Shown here: positions 6,957 through 13,494 of the stretch, piece after piece
How positions within the stretch are numbered: position 1 is the first letter of the stretch
Layout of the letters: the number at the start of each line of letters is the position of its first letter
NCBI GenBank assembly: GCA_001774075.1
Contig: MEYR01000040.1
Coordinates: 1 to 32,880, forward strand
DNA: 32,880 bases
DNA from: Candidatus Azambacteria bacterium RIFCSPLOWO2_01_FULL_44_84
Lineage (GTDB): Bacteria > Patescibacteriota > Minisyncoccia > UBA10092
Direction: 5' to 3'
Position numbers and translations under genes: made by a program
Notes under the pieces: generated by a model
The model's input: the letters and a program-made list of their open reading frames with translations, nothing else
What the model was told of the DNA's origin: nothing
Database searches by the model: none

Positions 6957-7703
6957 ATGTTTAAGATCGAACCGGATTTTTCCATCCCTCTTGAAATTGT
7001 CTATGAAGACGATGATGTTATTGTGATAAACAAACAACCGGGTATCAGCGTTCACCCTTCTATTAACGAAAAGAGTGGGACGTTGGCCAACGCTCTTGTA
7101 GCGCATTACCCGCCGATGGCCGAGATCGGAGAGGACCCTGCCCGTCCGGGCATTGTCCATCGTCTGGACAAAGACACTTCCGGACTTTTAGTCGCCGCTA
7201 AAAATCAAGAAGCTTTTGAATTTCTTAAAAACCAATGGCAGAAAGGCATGGTTACGAAAAAATATCTAGCGCTCGTTGTCGGACGAATCAACAAAGAAAG
7301 AGGCGAAATAAAATCCGAACTCGCCCGGTCAAAAAAAGATTTCAGAAAGAGAATGGTTGTTATGCCGAAATTTGAGAGTAAGGTAGAGGGGAAGATGGCA
7401 ATTACCGAATACAAAGTTCTTCAGAGATTCAAAGATTACACTTATCTTGAGGTCTATCCCAAAACGGGGCGCATGCACCAGATAAGAGTCCACTTTGCTT
7501 CAATGGGAAATCCTGTAGCCGGCGATAAAATTTACGGGAAACAAAAGAAAGTCCCTGTGGGGCTTGCCCGTCAATTTCTTCACGCTTATTATCTGAGCTT
7601 CAGCCTACCTGCGCAGGCAGGTTTGCCCGGCGGAAAAAAACTGGCGCTTGAAGCCGACATTTCCGGCGACTTAGCCGAGATACTTGCCAAATTGGAAAAA
7701 TAA
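6957..7703 (+). CDS. RluD-type 23S rRNA pseudouridine synthase
   Basis: An RNA pseudouridine synthase of the RsuA/RluD superfamily, 248 residues. The catalytic motif HRLDKDTSG (68-76) contains the nucleophile Asp71; further family signatures are INKQPG near the N-terminus and GRMHQIRVHFAS. The N-terminal S4 RNA-binding domain of full-length RluD is missing: the protein begins directly at the catalytic domain, as often seen in small genomes. Near the C-terminus the segment LPAQAGLPGG is encoded by a GC palindromic repeat (7604-7621). The start ATG 6957 has no clear ribosome site and follows a long inverted repeat. The stop overlaps the rplS start by one base (TAATG), so the two genes are translated together. 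Confidence 0.9.
   Translation: MFKIEPDFSIPLEIVYEDDDVIVINKQPGISVHPSINEKSGTLANALVAHYPPMAEIGEDPARPGIVHRLDKDTSGLLVAAKNQEAFEFLKNQWQKGMVTKKYLALVVGRINKERGEIKSELARSKKDFRKRMVVMPKFESKVEGKMAITEYKVLQRFKDYTYLEVYPKTGRMHQIRVHFASMGNPVAGDKIYGKQKKVPVGLARQFLHAYYLSFSLPAQAGLPGGKKLALEADISGDLAEILAKLEK
7604..7621. repeat. near-palindromic repeat inside the rluD-like gene
   Basis: CCTACCTGC/GCAGGCAGG is the same type as the repeat at 2285. It is inserted in frame, so the protein stays open. Confidence 0.5.
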
Positions 7704-8143
7704 TGATACAAAACATAAGTAAAAATATGGACAAATTTGCTTTACTAAATAAAATCGGTCTGCGCACCGACTTGCCTATTTTGAAAGCAGGCATGAAAGT
7801 GCGCGTTTGGCAGAAGATCAAAGAAGCCGACAACAAAGAGCGTCTTCAAGCATTTGAAGGTATTGTTATCGCCATGAAACACGGCTTGGGCAAAACCGCC
7901 ACTTTTACCGTAAGGAAGGTTTCATCGGGCATTGGCATTGAAAGAGTTTTTCCGATGCACTCGCCGATGGTCGCGAAAATTGACGTTTTAAGCCAAGCGA
8001 AAGTCAGACGAGCCAAACTTTATTACTTGCGTGGCCGGATCGGCAAGAAGGCCAGAATTAAGCAGAAAGAATTGGCGGAGGTGATAGCTGTGCCGGCAAC
8101 GGAAGAACAAAAAGAAACCGAAGAAATAAAAGAAAAGAAATAA
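7703..8143 (+). CDS. rplS: 50S ribosomal protein L19
   Basis: A large-subunit ribosomal protein at the subunit interface. The family core is clear: AGMKVRVWQKIKE, QAFEGIVIA, TFTVRKVSSGIGIERVFPMHSP and KVRRAKLYYLRGRIGKKARIK. At 146 residues it is slightly longer than usual because of a charged Lys/Glu-rich tail. The ATG at 7703 overlaps the upstream stop by one base; a second ATG at 7727 (MDKFALLNK) would give a more usual N-terminus. Next comes a perfect palindromic terminator. Confidence 0.95.
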   Translation: MIQNISKNMDKFALLNKIGLRTDLPILKAGMKVRVWQKIKEADNKERLQAFEGIVIAMKHGLGKTATFTVRKVSSGIGIERVFPMHSPMVAKIDVLSQAKVRRAKLYYLRGRIGKKARIKQKELAEVIAVPATEEQKETEEIKEKK

Positions 8144-8146
8144 GAT

Positions 8147-8174
8147 ACAAAATCCCGCCATGGCGGGATTTTGT
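8147..8174. terminator. palindromic terminator after rplS
   Basis: ACAAAATCCCGCCA and TGGCGGGATTTTGT are exact complements. The T- and A-rich ends let it work in both directions. Confidence 0.8.
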
Positions 8175-8216
8175 AAAAAGATATTTGGTATACACTAGTA
8201 ACTCGAGGTTAAATCC

Positions 8217-8246
8217 TTGAAATTATTGCCAAAAATGTATTATAAT
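8217..8246 (+). promoter_or_regulatory. promoter upstream of tRNA-Leu
   Basis: TTGAAA (8217-8222), an 18-base spacer, TATAAT (8241-8246). The tRNA begins about 75 bases after the predicted start point. Confidence 0.6.
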
Positions 8247-8326
8247 GGCGACGTTGTTTGTCTATCTAAAAAGTGTTTTAAAATAGAAAAAGCTTTAAAT
8301 ACGGTGGATAAAAAACCATAGAATAT

Positions 8327-8414
8327 GCGCGGGTGGTGAAATCTGGTAGACACGCAAGGTTGAGGGCCTTGTGGGAGCAATCCCGTGGAGGTTCAAATCC
8401 TCTCCCGCGCACCA
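8327..8414 (+). tRNA. tRNA-Leu(GAG), CCA encoded
   Basis: Acceptor GCGCGGG/CCCGCGC, anticodon stem CAAGG/CCTTG with loop TTGAGGG (anticodon GAG), a long variable arm, T arm GGAGG-TTCAAAT-CCTCT, and ACCA at 8411-8414. Confidence 0.93.
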
Positions 8415-8421
8415 AGGCAGT

Positions 8422-8536
8422 AGGGCCGACGCTACGGTCGGCTTACCGACTTCCGACAAGGTCGGAGCGCTGGGACTCGGTAGTCAGCGATCGTCGACGG
8501 CGACAGGTCGTAGGTTCAATTTCTATATCGCCCACG
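8422..8536 (+). other. GC-rich, tRNA-like or degenerate tRNA segment
   Basis: Between two tRNAs lies a segment with several hairpins (GCCGAC/GTCGGC, CGCTG/CAGCG, GTCG/CGAC) and, near its end, a T-arm look-alike (GTAGG-TTCAATT-TCTAT) followed by ATCGCCCA. No matching 5' acceptor strand or clean anticodon arm could be found, so it may be a tRNA remnant. Confidence 0.25.
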
Positions 8537-8542
8537 CACAAA

Positions 8543-8571
8543 TTGCGGGAAATAATTTGCTGATATAAAAT
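8543..8571 (+). promoter_or_regulatory. tRNA-Phe promoter
   Basis: TTGCGG (8543-8548), a 17-base spacer, TAAAAT (8566-8571). Transcription would start at or next to the first base of the tRNA. Confidence 0.6.
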
Positions 8572-8579
8572 CTAATAAT

Positions 8580-8651
8580 GCCGCGGTAGCTCAGTGGCAG
8601 AGCGCATCCCTGAAGAGGATGGCGTCGGGTGTTCGATTCACCCCCGCGGCA
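8580..8651 (+). tRNA. tRNA-Phe(GAA)
   Basis: Acceptor GCCGCGG/CCGCGGC, anticodon stem CATCC/GGATG with loop CTGAAGA (anticodon GAA), and a good T arm. CCA is not encoded. Confidence 0.93.
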
Positions 8652-8721
8652 CTTTGTAGATAATCTTTCAAAAATTGCGAGAGTGATTTTATTCCTTAAA
8701 AAAAATTCTACTTCTCAAATC

Positions 8722-9183
8722 CTATTCTTTATCTTCGTGGATTACGCTGATTTTCTTTGTTTTGAGTTTCGCGGCCTTAGGAAGTTTGATGGTCAGGACG
8801 CCATTTTTTAAACTGGCCATGGCCTTATCGGCTTCAACATCCACGGGTAGGATTACCGATCTTGAAAACGGCCCCCAGTAACACTCCTGGTAAAAATAGT
8901 CGTCGTGAGAAATATTCTCGTCTTTATCGCGCCGTCCGCGAACCGTAACCATGTCATTGGTAATGGCAATATCCAGTTCGTCGGGTTTTACGCCCGCGAT
9001 CGTAGATTTGATTACAATGTCGGAGGGTGTCTGGAAAACATCAATTGTAAGCTGGCCTTCCGCATCAGCGCCTTTCCAGCCCCTTTGAGAGTCCTTTGTT
9101 TCCGGTTCCGCCGATACCCTTGGCTCTTCTTTGTCTTGGCCCAATACTCCGCCGGTCAATTTTTCTAAAAATGATTTCTTCAT
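8722..9183 (-). CDS. small heat-shock protein, Hsp20/alpha-crystallin family
   Basis: An ATP-independent chaperone that holds unfolding proteins. It has 153 residues: a short variable N-terminus with a charged linker (about 15-45), then the alpha-crystallin domain from QLTIDVFQTPSDIVIKSTIAGVKPDELDI to the signature GVLTIKLPKA, and a C-terminal ISVI that can serve as the I-x-I oligomer anchor. It starts at ATG 9183 without a strong ribosome site. It lies downstream of prsW in the same direction, separated by about 100 bases of repeat-like AT-rich DNA that probably holds its own promoter. No CIRCE element was found. Confidence 0.93.
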   Translation of the reverse strand: MKKSFLEKLTGGVLGQDKEEPRVSAEPETKDSQRGWKGADAEGQLTIDVFQTPSDIVIKSTIAGVKPDELDIAITNDMVTVRGRRDKDENISHDDYFYQECYWGPFSRSVILPVDVEADKAMASLKNGVLTIKLPKAAKLKTKKISVIHEDKE

Positions 9184-9189
9184 ACGCTT

Positions 9190-9282
9190 ATGCTATACGA
9201 TACTAATATACTAATTTTACTAATCTATACGAATATTAGTATTTATTTGTATCATTAGTACTCATTTGTATATTGGTATCAT
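9190..9282. repeat. AT-rich leader with repeated ACTAAT/ATTAGT words
   Basis: The stretch between hsp20 and prsW holds about six copies of ACTAAT or its complement, plus two copies of TATACGA/TATACGAAT. This could be a cluster of operator sites for hsp20 or simple AT-rich drift. Confidence 0.4.
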
Positions 9283-9283
9283 A

Positions 9284-10039
9284 TCACGGGTTATTTTCAA
9301 CATCAACTGCCGAGTACTCTGTGTGATATTTCAGGCGATTGAAAAGATAAAGCACCAAAACTCCTACTCCTCCCAAAATCACGCCCACTGCGGCCAATAA
9401 TCGCGGCTCGTCTAAACGTATTATAAGCGAGTTATAAACGCCATGCAAGGTGATTGCGAAAATCAATCCTAAAAAAATAAGCCATACATTTTTTCTTTTG
9501 AAGTAATACAGAGCGAAGAAGTAACCGACAATAGCCGAGGCAAAACCATGCAGCGCCACGGCGCTGACGAAACGAAGCGACATAAAATTGATTGTTTCTC
9601 CGAAGACATTCGGAATAGTTGGCGGCAAGTTCCCGAAAATCGCGATTACGTTTTCAATAGCCGCGAATCCCAGAGCTGAGACGATCATATAGATCATGCC
9701 ATCGGCCGGCTCGTCCAGAACCGGGTTTTTATTCAAGGTCAAATGGACTATCCCGTATTTTGTAACCTCCTCCACAAGAGGCGCTACCAGAAAAAGAAGC
9801 AGGCCCCCGCTCCCAAGCAGTAAACTTATCGAGTCGTTATCGGTAAATTTAATTAGTAGTGTTTCCAGGAAAATTACCAAAGGCGCTGAAGTGACCCCCA
9901 TCAGGAAGATTATAATAAGCCAATATTTCGGTTCGGGGTGGAGGTCTTCTTTGAGGTAGAAAAAAATCCAGACAAGGCTCGGCGCCAAAGCTAATGCAAT
10001 AGCCGTAACTAAATAAGAAAGGTCATATTCCATGGTCAT
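9284..10039 (-). CDS. prsW: PrsW-family intramembrane protease
   Basis: A multi-pass membrane protein of 251 residues with about eight hydrophobic helices. The PrsW signatures are visible: PLVEEVTKYG with the Glu pair at 90-91, the segment ALGFAAIENVIAIFG, and two later His motifs (ALHGFASA, LHGVYNS), which together form the presumed metal site of this glutamic/CPBP-related family. In Bacillus, PrsW cuts an anti-sigma factor; the target here is unknown. The start ATG 10039 (or 10033) lies inside the end of valS, so the two genes are translationally linked. It is the fourth gene of a minus-strand group beginning at tRNA-Glu. Confidence 0.85.
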   Translation of the reverse strand: MTMEYDLSYLVTAIALALAPSLVWIFFYLKEDLHPEPKYWLIIIFLMGVTSAPLVIFLETLLIKFTDNDSISLLLGSGGLLLFLVAPLVEEVTKYGIVHLTLNKNPVLDEPADGMIYMIVSALGFAAIENVIAIFGNLPPTIPNVFGETINFMSLRFVSAVALHGFASAIVGYFFALYYFKRKNVWLIFLGLIFAITLHGVYNSLIIRLDEPRLLAAVGVILGGVGVLVLYLFNRLKYHTEYSAVDVENNP

Positions 10040-12212
10040 GGTTTAACCAGCTTTCAATGATAAGCAGGTCGGTTTTAAAGCCGTAATGACTTTTCAGCGT
10101 TTGCCAGATTTCTTCAGTGACGAACGGTATAAATGGATGGAGAAGTTTCAAGATATTCGTGAAGACGTAAAACAGGGTCTCTTCGGTTTCGAGGCCCGCC
10201 TGTTTTTTTGAAGTTTCTATATATTTATCAGCCCACTCATGCCAGAAAAAATCATAAAGTTTGTGAAGCGCTCTGCCGAACTCGAGGACTTCGATATCGT
10301 CGGTAATTTCTTCGGAAACTTTTTCAAATGACGCGTGTATTTGCTTATCGGCTTCCGAAAGATTTTTCTTGGTTGTTTCCGGGAAGTCAGCTGATTTTAC
10401 TCTTGTCATAACGAATCTGGCTGCGTTCCAGATTTTGTTGCAGAATTTTTTTCCGGCGACCACGTGTTCCTCGCTGAAACGTATGTCTTGGGTGCCGAGG
10501 TTCTGGTAAATCAACCCGAAACGCGTGGCGTCGGCGCCGTATTTCTCAATCAAAAACAGTGGATCAATGCCGGTGCCCAAAGATTTGGACATTCTTTTCC
10601 CTTCGCGGGTTAGGATGGTGGCGTGAATGTAAACCGTTTTGAAAGGAACGGCCTCCATGAACTCTTTTCCGGAAAAAATCATTCGGGCGATCCAAAGATT
10701 AAGAATTTCCCGCGCCGAGGTGATGAAGTCTGTCGGATAGTAAGTCGCAAGATCCTCGGTTTTTCCCGGCCAGCCAAGAGTCGCAAACGGCCAAAGAGCG
10801 GATGAGAACCAAGTATCCAGCACGTCTTCTGACTGGACGAATTTAGCGTCGCAAAACTCGCATTTCGGTTCTGTTATCGAGACCGCATATTCTTTGCATT
10901 TTACAATATCGCCTTCATGTCCTTTTCTCGGTATGCATTTTGGTTCATGGAACCAAACGGGTAATTGGTGGCCCCACCAGAGCTGGCGAGAAATATTCCA
11001 GTCTTTGATATTTTGCAGCCATTCGGTTAAAATGCCGGCCCACTTTTCCGGATAAAAAACCGTTTCTTTTTTTTCTATAGCCTCTTGCGCCAACTTTGCC
11101 AGTTCGGACATTTTTAAAAACCATTGCTTTGAAAGTCGCGGCTCGACAATCGTGCCGGATCGCTCGCAATAGGCGACGTTGTGAGTATAATCCCCAACTT
11201 TTTCAAGCAATCCGAGTTCCGAAAGCTTATCAACAATCTTTTGCCGGCACTCATCCGTTTTGAGGCCTTCGCAAAACGCGCCTGCCTCTGAAGTCATGAC
11301 GCCCTTCCCGTCTATTATCCGGAATTTAGGCAGGTCGTGGCGCAGTGAGATCTCAAAGTCTGTTACGTCGTGGGCTGGCGTGATTTTTACCGCCCCGGTT
11401 CCAAAAGTCGGATCAATGCTGTGATCAGCGATAATCGGAATTTCGCGTTCTTGGATCGGCAGGATTAACTTTTTACCTATAAGTTTCTTATAGCGTTCGT
11501 CCGAGGGGTGCACTGCGACAGCCGCGTCGCCAAGCATTGTTTCCGGTCTTGTTGTAGCGACCGTGATAAAGCCGGATTTATCGGTCAGAGGATATTTTAT
11601 ATGATAGATCTTGCCATTTTCTTCACGATACTCAATCTCAAGATCAGAGATGCCCGTTTCACATTTTGGGCACCAATTAATTACGCGCTCGCCTCGGTAA
11701 ATCCAGCCCTTTTCATAGTAGTTAATAAATGCCGCTTGGACCGCTTTAACGTAACCGGGATCAAGCGTGAACCTGGTTCGCGACCAATCGGGCGAGACAC
11801 CAAGTTTTTTGAACTGGTCAAAAATCAGGCCGCCGTATTTTTCTTTCCACTCCCAAATTTTTTCAACAAATTTTTCCCGTCCTAAATCTTGCCGCCTGAT
11901 ATTTTGTTTGCGAAGTTCTTTTTCAACGACATTTTGGGCGGCAATACCGGCGTGATCAATCCCCGGCAGCCAAAGAGTTTTAAAGCCCTGCATGCGTTTG
12001 GCGCGAACCAAAATATCAACGGAAACGTTTTCCAACGCGTGCCCCATATGAAGCGAGCCGGTAATGTTCGGTGGCGCCATCATGACCGAAAATTTTTTCC
12101 GGTGTTTTCCGGGCAATTTATCGGGATCGAAGTAACCGCTTTCTTCCCAAAGCCGGTAGATTTTTTCTTCAACATCTTTTGGGTTGTAAGCGGGGTTCAA
12201 CTCTTTTGTCAT
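10023..12212 (-). CDS. valS: valyl-tRNA synthetase (short form)
   Basis: A class I aminoacyl-tRNA synthetase that charges tRNA-Val. The HIGH motif is HMGH (55-58, in PPNITGSLHMGHA) and the KMSKS loop is KRMSKSLGTGIDP (about 540-552). The editing domain (TTRPETMLGD, then GTGAVKITPAHD) is present, as is WCPKCETGISDLE with its zinc-type Cys pair and an inserted Cys-rich loop (CIPRKGHEGDIVKC, then CEFC). At 729 residues it is shorter than the roughly 880-950 of typical ValRS: the C-terminal coiled-coil tRNA-binding arm is absent. The start ATG overlaps the tsaD stop (ATGA), which couples translation; the stop overlaps prsW. Confidence 0.96.
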   Translation of the reverse strand: MTKELNPAYNPKDVEEKIYRLWEESGYFDPDKLPGKHRKKFSVMMAPPNITGSLHMGHALENVSVDILVRAKRMQGFKTLWLPGIDHAGIAAQNVVEKELRKQNIRRQDLGREKFVEKIWEWKEKYGGLIFDQFKKLGVSPDWSRTRFTLDPGYVKAVQAAFINYYEKGWIYRGERVINWCPKCETGISDLEIEYREENGKIYHIKYPLTDKSGFITVATTRPETMLGDAAVAVHPSDERYKKLIGKKLILPIQEREIPIIADHSIDPTFGTGAVKITPAHDVTDFEISLRHDLPKFRIIDGKGVMTSEAGAFCEGLKTDECRQKIVDKLSELGLLEKVGDYTHNVAYCERSGTIVEPRLSKQWFLKMSELAKLAQEAIEKKETVFYPEKWAGILTEWLQNIKDWNISRQLWWGHQLPVWFHEPKCIPRKGHEGDIVKCKEYAVSITEPKCEFCDAKFVQSEDVLDTWFSSALWPFATLGWPGKTEDLATYYPTDFITSAREILNLWIARMIFSGKEFMEAVPFKTVYIHATILTREGKRMSKSLGTGIDPLFLIEKYGADATRFGLIYQNLGTQDIRFSEEHVVAGKKFCNKIWNAARFVMTRVKSADFPETTKKNLSEADKQIHASFEKVSEEITDDIEVLEFGRALHKLYDFFWHEWADKYIETSKKQAGLETEETLFYVFTNILKLLHPFIPFVTEEIWQTLKSHYGFKTDLLIIESWLNHDHGI

Positions 12213-13291
12213 AGCTTAAGATTAGCAGACATTTTTATTTTTTTCCATGAGTCTCTGCTGGTTTTTTTGGCCAGATGCCTGAAGTAGCCGCAGGCGGCGA
12301 TCATTGCCGCGTTATCGGTCGTATAGGGCATTTCCGGAACTAAAAACGGTATTTTTAGAAATCCAAAAGTCTCTGTCATTTTTTCTCTCAGATTTTTGTT
12401 TGCCGCCACTCCTCCGGCAATCATTACTGTTTTGGGTCTGTATTTTTTGGCGGCTTTTAAAGTTTTAGCGACGAGCACTTCCGTTATCGCTTGCTGGACT
12501 TCAAAGCTCATTGCCGGCCTGATAACTTTGGGCGCGTATTTTTTTATCAAATCTTGATAAGCATAAAGAACCGCGGTTTTTAATCCGGAAAAAGAAAAAT
12601 CAAAATCATTAGAATTAATCATCGGCCGAGGTAAAGTAATTTTAAATTTTAAATTTAAAATTTTAAATTTATCGGCTTCAGCCGCGATAGCAGGGCCTCC
12701 GGGGTATCTTAGCCCTAATAGCCGCGCGGTTTTATCAAAGGCCTCGCCGGCCGCGTCATCTCGCGTCCAGCCGATGATTTTGTATTTGCCGTAATTTTGC
12801 ATCAGGACCAATTCCGTGTGCCCGCCCGAAACAATAAGTATTAAAGCGGGGAATTTAATTTGTTTCGGATTTCGTGCTTCGGATTTCGGATTTACTCCAA
12901 TTGGCTCAAGCCAATTGGAGTAAATGTGTCCTTCAATGTGGTTCACGCCGATAACCGGTTTCTTCCACGCGTAAGCAAGGGCGCGGGCGGTATTTATGCC
13001 TACCAAAAGCGATGGCGCCAAACCCGGTCCGCGGGTCACGGCAATCAAATCAATTTGTTTTTCTTTTAGGCGCGCCCGTTCAAGGGCCGTTTTTATAGTT
13101 GGAATTATTTTTTTGAGATGGTCGCGCGAGGCGAGATTGGGTACTACGCCTCCGAATTTTCTGTGGGTGGCAACTTGTGAATAGGAGAGGTTCGATAAAA
13201 CAGAAAAAGACGGCTTTTTTAGTCCGCCTTCCGCCTTGATTACTGCCGCCGCAGTGTCGTCGCATGATGTCTCAATGCCAAGGATATACAT
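12209..13291 (-). CDS. tsaD: tRNA N6-threonylcarbamoyladenosine transferase TsaD
   Basis: The catalytic subunit for the t6A37 modification of ANN-reading tRNAs. The Kae1/TsaD signatures are present: GIETSCDDTAAAV at the N-terminus, metal-binding NHIEGH (His118, His122), SGGHTELV and the C-terminal IAGGVAANKNLRE. I chose ATG 13291 (MYILGIETSC, 360 residues): the longer frame would run through the tRNA-Glu gene. The start lies one base beyond the tRNA 3' end with no ribosome site, so the mRNA is probably leaderless after tRNA processing. Two stretches absent from ordinary TsaD are repeat DNA read in frame: about residues 126-147 (NPKSEARNPKQIKF) and a Lys/Phe/Leu stretch (KFKILNLKFKI). It overlaps valS by four bases. 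Confidence 0.95.
   Translation of the reverse strand: MYILGIETSCDDTAAAVIKAEGGLKKPSFSVLSNLSYSQVATHRKFGGVVPNLASRDHLKKIIPTIKTALERARLKEKQIDLIAVTRGPGLAPSLLVGINTARALAYAWKKPVIGVNHIEGHIYSNWLEPIGVNPKSEARNPKQIKFPALILIVSGGHTELVLMQNYGKYKIIGWTRDDAAGEAFDKTARLLGLRYPGGPAIAAEADKFKILNLKFKITLPRPMINSNDFDFSFSGLKTAVLYAYQDLIKKYAPKVIRPAMSFEVQQAITEVLVAKTLKAAKKYRPKTVMIAGGVAANKNLREKMTETFGFLKIPFLVPEMPYTTDNAAMIAACGYFRHLAKKTSRDSWKKIKMSANLKL
12648..12676. repeat. AAATTTT-type repeat inside tsaD
   Basis: Alternating TTTTAAATTT words form a self-complementary AT stretch. It encodes the KFKILNLKFKI segment that normal TsaD lacks. Confidence 0.5.
12862..12925. repeat. inserted repeat plus 36-base palindrome inside tsaD
   Basis: 12862-12886 is identical over 25 bases to 18667-18691 upstream of the second Dop-like gene (core TTTCGTGCTTCGGATTT). 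It is followed by a perfect 17-bp inverted repeat, arms 12890-12906 and 12909-12925 (ATTTACTCCAATTGGCT), with a two-base loop. All of it stays in frame within tsaD. Confidence 0.85.
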
Positions 13292-13292
13292 G

Positions 13293-13365
13293 TAGCGCCA
13301 ACGGGATTCGAACCCGTGTAACAAGCTTGAAAAGCTTGTGTCCTAGGCCTCTAGACGATGGCGCC
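13293..13365 (-). tRNA. tRNA-Glu(UUC)
   Basis: Minus strand: acceptor GGCGCCA/TGGCGCT, anticodon stem CAAGC/GCTTG around loop TTTTCAA (anticodon TTC), T arm with GGTTCGAATCC. The D-arm string CGTCTAGAGGCCTAGGAC is typical of tRNA-Glu. CCA is not encoded. Confidence 0.93.
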
Positions 13366-13392
13366 AAGATATTTTGAGCTCAAAATATCTTG
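13365..13392. repeat. 28-bp perfect palindrome at the tRNA-Glu 5' end
   Basis: CAAGATATTTTGAG and CTCAAAATATCTTG are exact complements. It lies between the tRNA-Glu promoter and the first base of the tRNA and spans the predicted start point. Confidence 0.7.
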
Positions 13393-13394
13393 AT

Positions 13395-13423
13395 ATATTA
13401 TATTATTTTTTTGTTTTTGACAA
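13395..13423 (-). promoter_or_regulatory. tRNA-Glu/tsaD/valS promoter
   Basis: Minus strand: TTGTCA (13423-13418), a 17-base spacer, TAATAT (13400-13395). It overlaps the opposite promoter at the -35 box. Confidence 0.6.
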
Positions 13424-13446
13424 ATCGGGGGTTTTGAAGTTTGATA
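13417..13446 (+). promoter_or_regulatory. promoter of the proline dehydrogenase gene
   Basis: TTGACA (13417-13422), an 18-base spacer, TTGATA (13441-13446). Its -35 box shares bases with that of the minus-strand promoter. Confidence 0.5.
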
Positions 13447-13455
13447 ATAATCAAT

Positions 13456-13471
13456 TGTTCTCTAAAAACAC
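13456..13471 (+). promoter_or_regulatory. boxA-like motif before the proline dehydrogenase gene
   Basis: TGTTCTCTAAAAACAC lies just after the predicted start point; it is one of seven related leader motifs in the window. Confidence 0.3.
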
Positions 13472-13494
13472 AACTGTCGCGGGCGGGGACAAAG

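Noticed and set aside
8333-8568. Two plus-strand open frames across tRNA-Leu
   Set aside because: They overlap the whole tRNA and the GC hairpins; composition is not protein-like.
9184-9283. CIRCE/HrcA operator before hsp20
   Set aside because: Only a loose TTAGTACTC half-site is seen; the second half is missing.
13292-13324. Longer tsaD N-terminus
   Set aside because: It would be translated from the tRNA-Glu sequence; the family N-terminus begins at MYILGIETSC.
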